Source of the DNA: Oligoflexia bacterium
GTDB lineage: Bacteria > Bdellovibrionota_G > JALEGL01
NCBI GenBank assembly: GCA_035326705.1
Contig: DAOLES010000004.1
Location: 127,908-191,907 of the forward strand
Direction of reading: 5' to 3'
Length of the DNA stretch: 64,000 nucleotides
Below the pieces are notes generated by a model, which was not told the DNA's origin, did not search any database, and saw only the letters and a program-made list of their open reading frames with translations. Every line of letters starts with the position of its first letter. Within the stretch, counting starts at the first letter, position 1. The position numbers were made by a program, and so were the translations under genes. Positions 34,429 to 43,175 of the stretch are shown piece after piece.

Positions 34429-34500
34429 GAAAAAACAAAAACCATGTTTTTTGTTTTTGAGAGGGGCATGAGCCCCTCTTTAAAAGAGAGCGAAGCGGGA
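34429..34500 (+). repeat. Family C 72-base core between direct repeats
   Basis: Two hairpins: AAACAAAAACC-ATG-TTTTTTGTTT-type arms, then GAGGGGC-AT-GAGCCCCTC, followed by TTTAAAAGAGAGCGAAGCGGGA. This is 72 bases and differs from the copy at 35631-35702 at only two positions. It lies exactly between the two 94-base direct repeats. Confidence 0.85.
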
Positions 34501-34594
34501 CGAGCTCGTTTTAATATTTGTGCTGCCTTTGGCAACATGGCGTACACCGCTAGATCAATAACAAGCTATGTTATGTGGCTTGATTCACAGGAGT
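34501..34594 (+). repeat. 94-base direct repeat, copy 2
   Basis: Second copy of the unit at 34335-34428, same length, about 87% identical by eye. The differences are scattered, mainly around GTGTG/CTAG and near the end. The 445-base gap between tRNA-Asp and the next gene holds these repeats and no gene. Confidence 0.85.
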
Positions 34595-34704
34595 AAAAGC
34601 TAGGCTTAGCTTTTGATAGATTATCATTGAGTACAAAATCATTAAAATTAACCCTAAAAATAGCACTTGCATCGGGAATGGAAGTGTGCTAGATAAATAA
34701 CATC

Positions 34705-35580
34705 ATGCGTTATAAATACATTATTTTATCTAGTTTAGTATTAATTATGGCTTTTGTCCTCAATGGCTGTGGACCGGTGGACAACTTCCAGAATCAAAGG
34801 CAGATCAGTCTGGAAACTTTGGCTTTGCAAAGCACTTTCGTGATTAACAGTTTTCATCCCAATTATTCAGGACAAAACCCGCCAACAAATGTTGGAAATT
34901 TAGGAACCAATGTTATTCAAGCGACGTTCAGTGAAAATTGTGATCAGCTAAGCTTACAAGCAAGTTTTCGTTTAACCGAAACCATTTACAACGGACCTAA
35001 CTCAACAAGTGTCGCGGATTTAACCAATACAACCACTGTTTTGTGTTCAGGGCCATTTGCAACGTTTACGATCAACACACCCAATGGGAGTGGGGGTGCC
35101 TTGGCTGCCAATGCAAGGTATGAGTTAACCATTTTTCAAACAGCTCGTTCTGCTCAAGGGCAAAATTTAAAATATTTAAATATTTATAAAATGTATACAA
35201 ACTTTAACTTTGATAATGCTGGAGCTTTTGGTTTTACCGATCCAGCCAACCCACCCAGAGTTATTGACGTCAATTATTATGAAATCTGTGGTCAGCCCTA
35301 CATGTTTATTTTCTTCAGTGAAGATTTAGCTCGCGCACCTTTGGTCAGAGTGAAAACGGGTGTAATTGGTACATTCATTGGTTTAGGTGATCCAACCTAT
35401 TCAACATGGCCAGCATATTCTGGGCGTATGGACGTTTTTGGTGTGCATATCAACAGTGGCGGCGCCTTATCCGGACATAATATCAAAATTTTCAAAAATG
35501 ATGTTGTTGATTTACAAGGCGATACCATGGAAGCCGATTATCAAAAAGGTGGATTATTTCAGCTGATTTCACCGTGTTAA
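34705..35580 (+). CDS. Putative lipoprotein, first of two paralogues
   Basis: The 291-residue product has a lipoprotein signal with lipobox LNGC (Cys near residue 22). The mature part has two beta-rich, Ig-like segments: VIQATFSENCDQLSLQASFRLTETI in the first half, with the pattern of bacterial Ig-like (SbsA-type) domains, and EICGQPYMFIFFSEDLARAPLVRVKTG in the second. The gene at 35990 has the same layout and similar phrases (FSEDLAFAPI), so the two are paralogues. The last 35 bases of this gene are duplicated at 35702. Function unknown; probably outer-membrane anchored. Confidence 0.75.
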   Translation: MRYKYIILSSLVLIMAFVLNGCGPVDNFQNQRQISLETLALQSTFVINSFHPNYSGQNPPTNVGNLGTNVIQATFSENCDQLSLQASFRLTETIYNGPNSTSVADLTNTTTVLCSGPFATFTINTPNGSGGALAANARYELTIFQTARSAQGQNLKYLNIYKMYTNFNFDNAGAFGFTDPANPPRVIDVNYYEICGQPYMFIFFSEDLARAPLVRVKTGVIGTFIGLGDPTYSTWPAYSGRMDVFGVHINSGGALSGHNIKIFKNDVVDLQGDTMEADYQKGGLFQLISPC

Positions 35581-35595
35581 GTAAAGTAAAGAAAC
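35546..35595 (+). repeat. 50-base direct repeat, copy 1 (end of the lipoprotein gene)
   Basis: It starts AAGGTGGATTATTTCAGC, spans the last 35 bases of the lipoprotein gene including its stop TAA (35578-35580) and 15 bases beyond, ending AAAGAAAC. It is identical over 50 bases to 35702-35751. Confidence 0.95.
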
Positions 35596-35702
35596 GCTAG
35601 GCTATTTTATATAGCCTAGCGCAAGGGAGTGAAAAAACAAAAACCACGTTTTTTGTTTTTGAGAGGGGCATGAGCCCCTCTTTAAAAAAGAGCGAAGCGG
35701 GA
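35596..35702 (+). repeat. Palindromic repeat family C, full copy
   Basis: Three hairpins in order: GCTAGGCTAT/ATAGCCTAGC (35596-35605 and 35611-35620; it extends one base outward on each side), then AAACAAAAACC-ACG-TTTTTTGTTT, then GAGGGGC-AT-GAGCCCCTC. It ends TTTAAAAAAGAGCGAAGCGGGA. The last 72 bases differ at two positions from 34429-34500. The element sits between two identical 50-base direct repeats. Confidence 0.85.
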
Positions 35703-35751
35703 AGGTGGATTATTTCAGCTGATTTCACCGTGTTAAGTAAAGTAAAGAAAC
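35702..35751 (+). repeat. 50-base direct repeat, copy 2
   Basis: Identical to 35546-35595. It is followed directly by the sequence leading into the terminator at 35758, so this copy is next to the original downstream flank and the first copy is next to the original gene body. Confidence 0.95.
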
Positions 35752-35757
35752 AAATAC

Positions 35758-35798
35758 TATAAAAGGGATTTTCCACATGGAAAGTCCCTTTTTTTATA
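35758..35798 (+). terminator. Rho-independent terminator of the lipoprotein gene
   Basis: AAAAGGGATTTTCC and GGAAAGTCCCTTTTTT pair around the loop ACAT, with one small imbalance, and a T run follows. It now lies about 180 bases beyond the lipoprotein stop because the repeat element separates them. The remaining gap to 35989 is AT-rich and shows no other gene. Confidence 0.85.
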
Positions 35799-35989
35799 GG
35801 ATGTGTTAAATGGTTGTCGCAAGTGGAAAAAAATCGCCTAAAAATGTCACAATAAAAAATCTAAAAAAATCAAATAATATCATGCAGTTATAGGATGTGT
35901 TTTTGGCATCAAGTTTGCTTTTATAATGCTTGAAGTTAAACATACATCAATAGCCTAAGGGGCTATAACCTTTTTAAGGAGACTTTGGC

Positions 35990-36853
35990 ATGAAAATGAA
36001 TAAATTAATATTAAGCAGTTTTTTACTGTTATCCGGGATGGTTTTTACCGGTTGTGCCGTGGATGATACCATGGGCGGCGGGGGCTCGGTCACTGAAAGC
36101 AATTTTTACGTGGTCGACTTTACACCAAGTTTTGATACAACCACCAGTGAGCAAACAGCCTCTATTGTGGCTGCTTTTAGTATGCCGGTGGATGTAGGCA
36201 GTTTAATTGGTAACTTTAGCTTAACGCAAAAGATCAATGATCAACAGGTCAATTTAACGCAATGTTTAACCCTCTCTGTTGATGGTACTGGAAGTATTGT
36301 GACCTTTCATATCAACCCAGATAGCAATCCAAGTACACCATGCCCAGAAAGTCAACCATTGGCTGATAGAGCAGATTATATATTTAACATCAATCAGACA
36401 GTGAGACCTTTGGGTTTAAATATGGCCTTAACGGCACCCATCAGTCATAAGTTTAATACCGGCGGTGGTTTTGAAAACACCAGCGGGGGTGTAACCTTGC
36501 CAGGTAAGCCATATATTATATCTAGAAACTACGTGCGTCGTTGTTATATTGATGCCACAGGACAACAGGTGCATACAGCCCAGATTGAAGTAACATTTAG
36601 TGAAGACTTGGCCTTTGCGCCTATTGCGGATGTTCAGGTCACCAATGATGGTGCCAATAACTACGCAATTGTGCCCATGACTCAGCTGGTTGCGGGTGAT
36701 ATGAGTAAAATGAAAGTGGTTGTTCCAAGTATTGGTGGGGTGCAAGGTTATAAAATTAGATTTGCTTCTAACTATGTTAGAGACTTAGAAGGCTTATTTA
36801 TGGACGCCTATGAAAGCAGTGGTATGTACCAAGCCTTTGTTCAATGTAATTGA
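35990..36853 (+). CDS. Putative lipoprotein, second of two paralogues
   Basis: The 287-residue product has a lipoprotein signal with lipobox FTGC (Cys near residue 22), and AAGGAG upstream of the ATG. As in the neighbour at 34705, there are two beta-rich Ig-like parts: an N-terminal VVDFTPSFDTTTSEQTASIVAAFSMPVD and a C-terminal AQIEVTFSEDLAFAPIADVQVT. The shared layout and phrases indicate tandem duplication followed by strong divergence. Function unknown; probably surface or outer-membrane associated. Confidence 0.75.
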   Translation: MKMNKLILSSFLLLSGMVFTGCAVDDTMGGGGSVTESNFYVVDFTPSFDTTTSEQTASIVAAFSMPVDVGSLIGNFSLTQKINDQQVNLTQCLTLSVDGTGSIVTFHINPDSNPSTPCPESQPLADRADYIFNINQTVRPLGLNMALTAPISHKFNTGGGFENTSGGVTLPGKPYIISRNYVRRCYIDATGQQVHTAQIEVTFSEDLAFAPIADVQVTNDGANNYAIVPMTQLVAGDMSKMKVVVPSIGGVQGYKIRFASNYVRDLEGLFMDAYESSGMYQAFVQCN

Positions 36854-36886
36854 TCAATGTTTTAACTCGCCAAACATATGCTCCAC

Positions 36887-36917
36887 AAAAAAGGCCTACT
36901 TTAAGTAGGCCTTTTTT
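36887..36917. terminator. Bidirectional terminator
   Basis: AAAAAAGGCCTACTT and AAGTAGGCCTTTTTT form a 15-bp palindrome that gives a T run on both strands. It serves the lipoprotein gene (plus) and the amidase gene (minus). Confidence 0.92.
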
Positions 36918-36918
36918 A

Positions 36919-38346
36919 TTAATAGAGTCTAGCGTGACTTAAACCGGAATTTTGTTGTTTAAAATAACCTTGAATTCCACGATAAATCGCCAAAGCAATC
37001 TGATACTGATAGGCGGTGTTGCGTAAACGTTTTTCTTCTAGTTTGTTGGTGATAAAAGAGGTCTCTACCAAAATGGCTGGCATGTTGGCTCCAGTTAAAA
37101 CATAAAAACGAGCACTTTTAACCCCACGATTGTAAACATTGTTGTAGTTTTGACTAAGATGTTTGAATAAACTGTTTTGAACGATACGGGCCAAATCCGT
37201 GGACTGCACAGTATGAAAGTTTTTCAGCATTGAGGCTTTCATGATTTCTAAAAAATAGGCATCATTTTGTGGAGTTTTTTTGGTTTTAGGAACCGCCAAC
37301 TCACCGTTCTCGCGCATGGCTACACGTAAACTTTCTTCATCATCGGCATTGTGTAAAAAATAAGTGCTCACACCATTGGCAGTGTTTTTTTTATTGGCAT
37401 TGGCATGAATGGAAACAAACAAATCACCATGATGTTTATTGGCAAAATTGGTTCTGTCCCAAAGATGTAAGTAAGTATCGCTTTCACGGGTCATCAAAAC
37501 ACGGTAATGATCATCTTGATCTAAAATTTTCTTTAGACGTTTGGCAATGCTTAAGGTGACATCCTTTTCATTGGTTTTATAAAATGGGCCGCGCGCACCG
37601 GAGTCTTCACCGCCATGACCCGCATCAATAATGATAATATGCTTATTGCTTTTGGTTTTAGGTGGGTTAATAATTACTTCTGGAGTTTGTTTGGGAGCTT
37701 GTTGAGTTTTGTTTGCAGGGGCGCTCATTGGAGAGATTTCAATTTCTTGAGTGCTGGGGATCTCAATATCAATGGGGGGGGTAGAAGGCTTGGATGTGTC
37801 TAAAGACTTAGCCGCGCTTTGATTTGAAGAGCTTTGAGTGAGATCATCTGTCTTTGATGAATTAATTTCAAGTTGAACAGGCCCAGATTCTTCAAGTTGA
37901 AGGATGGCGAGATCTGTAGCTTTTTTTGCCAGAGAAATAATAAGGGTATTGTTTTTATGTTCCAAAACAATATTGTTTTGGTCTAGAGTTTTGGGTAAGT
38001 CTAATACTATACGAACAGTATCTTTATCTTTTTGTGCAATCCTAACACTTTGAATCAATGTAAAATCTCCACCCAAATTTGGAGAAGGAAAGTTTTCATT
38101 GAGGCTTGCAGTTGAAAAATCAACATAATAACGAGCATTGGGTGAAACGTCACTGGCTCTTAGATAATGGCCTTTGCTTTCAATACTTTTACTAAAAGTA
38201 AGGATAACTTGTTCAATGCCCAATTTTTTTTTAACACGTAAGTTTTGTAATTGAGAAGGACTGTCTTGAGCAAAAAGCAATAGAGAGTAGCTCATTAACA
38301 GCAGCAAGCTGTGCCGAATTTGCCAATTTTTGCGGATTGCCAACAT
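36919..38346 (-). CDS. N-acetylmuramoyl-L-alanine amidase (AmiC type, with AMIN domain)
   Basis: The enzyme cleaves the amide bond between MurNAc and the peptide stem, usually at the septum. The 475-residue protein has a signal peptide (SLLLLMSYSLLLFAQD), an AMIN domain (about residues 35-135) that targets the septal wall or outer membrane, a Ser/Pro/Thr-rich linker, and an Amidase_3 domain from about residue 237. Zinc-site motifs are IIIDAGHGGEDSGA, the Glu in KTNEKDVTLS, and FVSIHANAN. The catalytic Glu is in PAILVETSFITN near the C-terminus. The gene is downstream of mutS on the same strand but separated by 112 bases and a palindrome. Confidence 0.94.
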   Translation of the reverse strand: MLAIRKNWQIRHSLLLLMSYSLLLFAQDSPSQLQNLRVKKKLGIEQVILTFSKSIESKGHYLRASDVSPNARYYVDFSTASLNENFPSPNLGGDFTLIQSVRIAQKDKDTVRIVLDLPKTLDQNNIVLEHKNNTLIISLAKKATDLAILQLEESGPVQLEINSSKTDDLTQSSSNQSAAKSLDTSKPSTPPIDIEIPSTQEIEISPMSAPANKTQQAPKQTPEVIINPPKTKSNKHIIIIDAGHGGEDSGARGPFYKTNEKDVTLSIAKRLKKILDQDDHYRVLMTRESDTYLHLWDRTNFANKHHGDLFVSIHANANKKNTANGVSTYFLHNADDEESLRVAMRENGELAVPKTKKTPQNDAYFLEIMKASMLKNFHTVQSTDLARIVQNSLFKHLSQNYNNVYNRGVKSARFYVLTGANMPAILVETSFITNKLEEKRLRNTAYQYQIALAIYRGIQGYFKQQNSGLSHARLY

Positions 38347-38428
38347 GCGCCAATTATAGCGTAAAATGATTAAGCTTCCAAGTTACATTGCAAGCAATTG
38401 GTTTTTGTTTAGCTTTTTTGCTACTGCT

Positions 38429-38449
38429 AAAAGGTACCGGGTACCTTTT
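38429..38449. repeat. Short palindrome resembling the ends of family B
   Basis: AAAAGGTACC and GGTACCTTTT pair around one base, 10 bases beyond the mutS stop. The outer AAAAGGTAC/GTACCTTTT is the same as in the long family B palindromes at 43176 and 63177, without their inner GGCC-TTACTTTT part. No T run follows on the minus strand. Confidence 0.5.
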
Positions 38450-38458
38450 GGTAATTTT

Positions 38459-41065
38459 TTAAGAGATCTCGTTTTGCCATTGATAGAGTAAGTCTAAGGC
38501 TTGTTTAGGGGATAAGCTGTTTAAATCAGTATCTTTGAGCGCTTGTTCTACAATTGAGGATGTTTGGGCTTTAGATCTAGACGTAGCAGAAAAGTCAAAG
38601 CTACATTGCGGTGGTTTCATATGTTGTTGCTCTAAATTGTTTAACACTTGGCGTGCCCGATGCACAACATCATCTAGAACACCCGCCATTTTAGCAACCT
38701 CTAAACCATAACTTTGGCTGGCCGGACCTTGTTTAAGGCTATGTAAAAAAACAATACTATCCTGCCAAAGTTTAGCCGCTACATGATAGTTTTGCATTTT
38801 TGGTTTTTGTTCAGCCAACTCTGTGAGCTCATGATAATGCGTAGCAAATAAAGTTTTGGCAGCAATATGGTCATGTAGGTATTCTGATACTGCCCACGCA
38901 AGAGCAAGACCATCATAAGTGCTGGTACCTCTGCCCACTTCATCAAGAATAATTAAAGAATTTTGGCTGGCATTGCGCAAGATTTTTGCGGTTTCATTCA
39001 TCTCTACCATGAAAGTTGAGCGTCCCTGGGCTAGGTCATCACCAGTTCCCACGCGAGTAAAAATTTGATCTACATAAGGGATATCCGCTTCTTGAGCTGG
39101 CACAAAACAACCAATGTGCGCCATATAGACAATAAGAGCGGTTTGACGCATAAGGGTAGATTTTCCAGACATGTTAGGGCCAGTTAAAATAATCATTTGT
39201 TGCTGGTCGTGATCAAGAGTAAGGTCATTTGGGACAAAGCTTGCATTGTTAGGCAAATGTTGTTCAAGCATAGGATGACGACCTTGCTTAATCTTAAGGG
39301 TTAAACCTTTGGCACAAAGATTTGGTCGTATGTAATTGTTTTGCAATGCGGCTTGTGCAAAAGCTGCAAGAACATCTATTTGCGCTATCAAATGTGCTTG
39401 TTGTTTAAGTTCATGGGCTAAGGGAGCCAGCTCAACAAGCAATTGAGTGTACAATTCTTTTTCCAAACGCAAGCGTTCATCTTGAGCATTGAGCAACTTT
39501 ACTTCATAGTTTTTAAGTTCTTCGGTGATGAAGCGTTCAGCGTTAACCAAGGTTTGTTTACGAACATAATGGGCAGGCACTTTGTTGATATGGCTCTTGC
39601 TTACTTCAATGTAATAGCCAAAAACCTTATTGTATCGGACTTTTAAGGTAGTGATGCCGGTGTTTTTCTTTTCTTGTTGTTCAAGCTGACTTAACCAATC
39701 CTGACCATGAGTGCACAGTTTTCTCAGTTCATCCAGTTGAGAGTTGAAACCATCTTTAATCACCCATGCATCCTCAATGCTTTTAGCCGGCTCGTCTTGT
39801 AAACGCTGTTGAAGAAGCTTCATGATAGGCTTGCAAGAAGATAAGTTTTTACTGAGTGTGCTTAGCGCATTGTTAGCGTCAAAGCAGAGCGTGTTTAGAT
39901 GCTCAGATATAAGGGGAATAGTTTGAAGACTTTGTAAGATGGCAAGCAACTCTAAGGGTTTAATGGTGTGCTGAATGATTTTGCTGGATAAGCGTTCAAG
40001 GTCACAGATGCCTTTGAGTAACTTTTGCAATTGTTCTAAAGTTTTGGGCTGCTCATACAAACTGGACACAGCGCTAAGGCGAGCGTTTATTTTTTCTTGA
40101 TCTAGCAAAGCTTGGCTCATCCAGGTATAGAGCAGACGGGTTCCCATTGTGTTTTTGCAATGATTAAGCAGAGAAAATAAATCATGTTGAGAAGAGTGAG
40201 CATTAGGAAATAGGTCCAAATGATTTTGGCTGATTTTATCCAAATGCAAAAATTGATGGCTGTGTTGATGCTTAGGAATATCTAGGTGATTGCAGTTGTT
40301 TTTGCGTAAGTCTTTAGCGTAATAAATGATGGCATGGCAGCTGGCAGCTTGAGCCTGAATGTTGCTAAATCCTAAACCGTGCAAGTTGTTTAAGTTAAAA
40401 AAATCCGCTAAAGCTTTTTCTCCTTCAGAAAAAACCCAAGTATCCAGAGCATGAAAAATAACATCGCGTTGAACACTGGCAAAAGCAGTTTGCCAAGCAC
40501 TTAGTTCAGCGGGCACATTTTTATTGGGAACCAAAATTTCTTTGGCTTTGAGTTGCCAGAGTTGGTGTTCAAGGTTACTTAAAGAATCCAAGACGGTACT
40601 GGCAAAGTGACCATTGGCAATGTTCATCCAAGCCAAGGCATAAAGAATTTTTTTGTTTTGAGTGCTAGGATAAATAGAAACAATATAACTGTCTTGTGTA
40701 GAACTCAAGCCTTCAGTTTCTGTGCGCATGCTTGGAGTAACCACTTTAACCACATCACGTTTGACCAAACCTTTGCTGGCAGCAGCTTCTTCCATTTGTT
40801 CACAGATGGCCACATTGAGACCATGATCTAAGAGTTTGGCAATATAACTGTTGGCGCTGTGGTGAGGAACGCCACATAAAGGGACGGGATCTTTGGCATT
40901 TTTATCTCTACAGGTCAGCGCAATGTCTAAAATAGGGGCAGCTTTTTGCGCATCATCAAAAAACATTTCATAAAAATCACCAAGCCTAAAAAACAGTATG
41001 CAGTCTTGATAGTTGGATTTGATTTCTAGGTACTGCTTCATCAAAGGTGTTTGTGCGCCAGCCAT
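38459..41065 (-). CDS. mutS: DNA mismatch repair protein MutS
   Basis: MutS recognises mismatches and small loops and recruits MutL. The 868-residue protein begins AGAQTPLMKQYLEIKSNYQD. The mismatch-binding Phe-x-Glu is in FFRLGDFYEMFFDDA near residue 31. The core and clamp domains follow. The ATPase has Walker A ILTGPNMSGKST (about residue 629), Walker B LIILDEVGRGTSTYDG, and the helix-turn-helix region near ATHYHELTELAE. The tail has a dimerisation stretch. Length is typical. mutL is not in the window. Confidence 0.98.
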   Translation of the reverse strand: MAGAQTPLMKQYLEIKSNYQDCILFFRLGDFYEMFFDDAQKAAPILDIALTCRDKNAKDPVPLCGVPHHSANSYIAKLLDHGLNVAICEQMEEAAASKGLVKRDVVKVVTPSMRTETEGLSSTQDSYIVSIYPSTQNKKILYALAWMNIANGHFASTVLDSLSNLEHQLWQLKAKEILVPNKNVPAELSAWQTAFASVQRDVIFHALDTWVFSEGEKALADFFNLNNLHGLGFSNIQAQAASCHAIIYYAKDLRKNNCNHLDIPKHQHSHQFLHLDKISQNHLDLFPNAHSSQHDLFSLLNHCKNTMGTRLLYTWMSQALLDQEKINARLSAVSSLYEQPKTLEQLQKLLKGICDLERLSSKIIQHTIKPLELLAILQSLQTIPLISEHLNTLCFDANNALSTLSKNLSSCKPIMKLLQQRLQDEPAKSIEDAWVIKDGFNSQLDELRKLCTHGQDWLSQLEQQEKKNTGITTLKVRYNKVFGYYIEVSKSHINKVPAHYVRKQTLVNAERFITEELKNYEVKLLNAQDERLRLEKELYTQLLVELAPLAHELKQQAHLIAQIDVLAAFAQAALQNNYIRPNLCAKGLTLKIKQGRHPMLEQHLPNNASFVPNDLTLDHDQQQMIILTGPNMSGKSTLMRQTALIVYMAHIGCFVPAQEADIPYVDQIFTRVGTGDDLAQGRSTFMVEMNETAKILRNASQNSLIILDEVGRGTSTYDGLALAWAVSEYLHDHIAAKTLFATHYHELTELAEQKPKMQNYHVAAKLWQDSIVFLHSLKQGPASQSYGLEVAKMAGVLDDVVHRARQVLNNLEQQHMKPPQCSFDFSATSRSKAQTSSIVEQALKDTDLNSLSPKQALDLLYQWQNEIS

Positions 41066-41171
41066 GAGTTTTCTTGTATATAAAGCAGAGGCATTTTTCT
41101 AGTGTTTTCTTACTTAAAATTGGGTCACAATAGCTGTGAGTTGTAAGTTGAAAAAACAGGGGCTTTCTGCT

Positions 41172-42140
41172 ATGAATAACGCAATGCATTTTTACGGAAA
41201 GATTAAACGCAGTTTAAATTACACTGTTATTGTCATGGCTTTTTGTTTTTTTTGTAGCTGTAATATGAGCATAGCCGCCAAGGATAACTCTAACACAGGT
41301 GTAAAGCCAGGTATAAAAACAGTACCTTCAAAACAAACTCAAGTTGTAACAGCCCAAGAGGAGGCAAACTTACCAGAGGAAAATGAAGACATAACAATAA
41401 ACGATGACGACATGTTTTTAAAATTGGGAGACAGTCAGATAAAATTGCATTTACGACGCGTCCCCAAAGGTTCTTTTAATATGGGGATCAGTGAAGAGCA
41501 ATACAAAGACTTGTTGCGCAAGTATGACGCTTTGGCCATCACCAAAGATGATGAGATTATAGATGATACAGCAAGAAAAGTTAGCATTGAGCAGGACTAC
41601 TTCATAGGTAAGTATGAAGTGAGCAAAGAACAGTACGCCCAATTTGATCCCAGTTATGATTACCCTGAAAAGGAAAAAAACATTCCTATGACCAATATTT
41701 CAGTAGAACAAGCCAATGAGTTTTGCGCATGGTTAAATAAACAGTATGAAAATTATGAAATTAGATTGCCCAAAGAGATTGAGTGGGAATATGCAGCCAA
41801 AGGAGCTACAGAAAATACCTACACTTGGGGTATGGATTACGATAAAAGCAAGGCCAATTTAGAGTCTGAGCAACTATTGGCAGTGGGGAGTAAACCGGAA
41901 AGTGATAGTTGGGTGGGAGCTTCTGATATGCTGGGGAATGCTACAGAAATGTGCTCTATAGACGAGGTCTACCAAAGAAATGATGAGTACGCTAGCGTGA
42001 GCGCCAGAGGCGGACGCTACTTTTCTGATGATTTGAATGCAACAACGACGACACGTCATCTTCTTTACAGTGGACAAAGAGTTGATGTGGGCTTTAGAAT
42101 AGTAGCAATTCCATTAGAGCCAGAATCAAACGATGAATGA
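41172..42140 (+). CDS. Lipoprotein with SUMF1/FGE-sulfatase domain
   Basis: The ATG at 41172 gives 322 residues (MNNAMHFYGKIKRSLNY); a GTG at 41136 is less likely. The signal peptide ends in a lipobox-like CFFCSC, so the protein is probably a lipoprotein. After an acidic linker, residues 90-320 match the formylglycine-generating-enzyme domain: RVPKGSFNMGISEEQ, IEQDYFIGKYEVSKEQYAQF, ISVEQANEFCAWLNKQY, IRLPKEIEWEYAAKGA, DMLGNATEMC, ARGGRYFSDD, and GFRIVAIP. Most bacterial members with this domain are not sulfatase activators; they act in envelope or gliding functions. Confidence 0.85.
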   Translation: MNNAMHFYGKIKRSLNYTVIVMAFCFFCSCNMSIAAKDNSNTGVKPGIKTVPSKQTQVVTAQEEANLPEENEDITINDDDMFLKLGDSQIKLHLRRVPKGSFNMGISEEQYKDLLRKYDALAITKDDEIIDDTARKVSIEQDYFIGKYEVSKEQYAQFDPSYDYPEKEKNIPMTNISVEQANEFCAWLNKQYENYEIRLPKEIEWEYAAKGATENTYTWGMDYDKSKANLESEQLLAVGSKPESDSWVGASDMLGNATEMCSIDEVYQRNDEYASVSARGGRYFSDDLNATTTTRHLLYSGQRVDVGFRIVAIPLEPESNDE

Positions 42141-42212
42141 TGTTTTTTGTGAACAGCAAAAAAACCGTGCTTACTGTTTAGGGCATAAATAAATATTTGC
42201 TTATTTCATGTG

Positions 42213-42962
42213 TTAATGAATGGTTGGCTTGGTGTCTTCGTCTTCTTCGTTGTTAGCTTTATCAAAGCGAAGCACTTTTAAGTTGGGTTTTTTACGTTTG
42301 GGCTGCTTGAAGCTGAGCCATAAAGCATAAAAGTGATGTTGATATTTCATGTATAAAAACCATAATGCGCCAAAGGCAAGTCCACTTAAATGGGCTGCAT
42401 GATTAATACGGGTGTTGGGTCCAGCATTTAATAAAGATATGAGCTCTAATAAACCAAAGGCCATAACGGCGTATTTTGCTTTGATGGGTATGACAAAATA
42501 AATATACAAGACTCTGTTAGGAAACATTAATCCATAGGCCAAGAGTAGAGCAAAAATAGCGCCGGATGCGCCAATGGTGGGAATCTTGAGTAGGGTAGAA
42601 ACCAGTCCAGCACCTATGCCAGCAAAAAAATAATAATTTAAAAACTTTTTGCTTCCCCAAGTCCACTCTAACTCTGAACCAAACCAATACAAGGCAAGCA
42701 TATTAAATAGAAGGTGAAAAAACTCCAAGTGCATGAACATGTAAGAAAACAATTGCCATACGGCAAAGTCTTTTAAAACTCTATCAGGAGAAACTCCCAA
42801 AAGTTCAACCAAAATCATTTGATAGCTCATGCCATCTACAAAACCTTTATTGCGAACCAATAAACTACAAACATAAAATAGTACATTGATCACAATCATG
42901 GTTTTAACCATAGGGCTGATGGGGCCGCCAAAAGATAGTTTGGTTTTTGCTGGTGATCGCAT
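42213..42962 (-). CDS. Rhomboid family intramembrane serine protease
   Basis: Rhomboids cleave membrane proteins inside the lipid bilayer. The 249-residue protein has six or more hydrophobic segments. The catalytic dyad is Ser133 in IGASGAIFALL and His191 in INHAAHLSGLAFG. The supporting HLEFFHLLFNMLALYWFG motif (residues 78-94, with Asn87) is present. The C-terminus is a basic and acidic cytoplasmic tail. The gene starts 18 bases from the end of a small upstream ORF on the same strand. Confidence 0.92.
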   Translation of the reverse strand: MRSPAKTKLSFGGPISPMVKTMIVINVLFYVCSLLVRNKGFVDGMSYQMILVELLGVSPDRVLKDFAVWQLFSYMFMHLEFFHLLFNMLALYWFGSELEWTWGSKKFLNYYFFAGIGAGLVSTLLKIPTIGASGAIFALLLAYGLMFPNRVLYIYFVIPIKAKYAVMAFGLLELISLLNAGPNTRINHAAHLSGLAFGALWFLYMKYQHHFYALWLSFKQPKRKKPNLKVLRFDKANNEEDEDTKPTIH

Positions 42963-42980
42963 ATTGTGTTTGACTATACC

Positions 42981-43148
42981 TTAAATTTTGGGTTTTGGGG
43001 GACGTTTATCTTCATCTTCAAACAACTCAGTATTGCCTCTTAATTTGTAGCCCAAGATCATACCTAAAATAATGCTAAATGGGATAGCATAAATATGAGG
43101 AAATAAAGGCATACCAAAAACGTCATTTAGAATATCCACTTTGCCCAT
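42981..43148 (-). CDS. Small single-helix membrane protein, unrecognised
   Basis: From the ATG at 43148 the product is 55 residues (MGKVDILNDVFGMPLF) with one hydrophobic segment (IYAIPFSIILGMILGYKL) and a charged proline-rich C-terminus. An AGG lies a few bases upstream. A longer frame back to 43268 would add 40 residues, but most of those are encoded by the family B palindrome and are not credible. It precedes the rhomboid gene. The pattern of one helix then an acidic/lysine tail recalls small inner-membrane accessory proteins, but no family is recognised. Confidence 0.55.
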   Translation of the reverse strand: MGKVDILNDVFGMPLFPHIYAIPFSIILGMILGYKLRGNTELFEDEDKRPPKPKI

Positions 43149-43175
43149 ACTACCTAGAGATTCTTTTTTGTAAAG

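Noticed and set aside
34414..34596. 60-residue open frame after tRNA-Asp
   Set aside because: Lies in the repeat array; nearly all of it is repeat sequence.
30231..35751. Possible CRISPR array or insertion sequence in the repeat-rich region
   Set aside because: Repeats are not regularly spaced with unique spacers, and no transposase or cas gene is present.
41136..41171. GTG start 36 bases upstream of the SUMF1-type gene
   Set aside because: It would add 12 residues before the signal peptide; the ATG at 41172 gives a normal lipoprotein signal.
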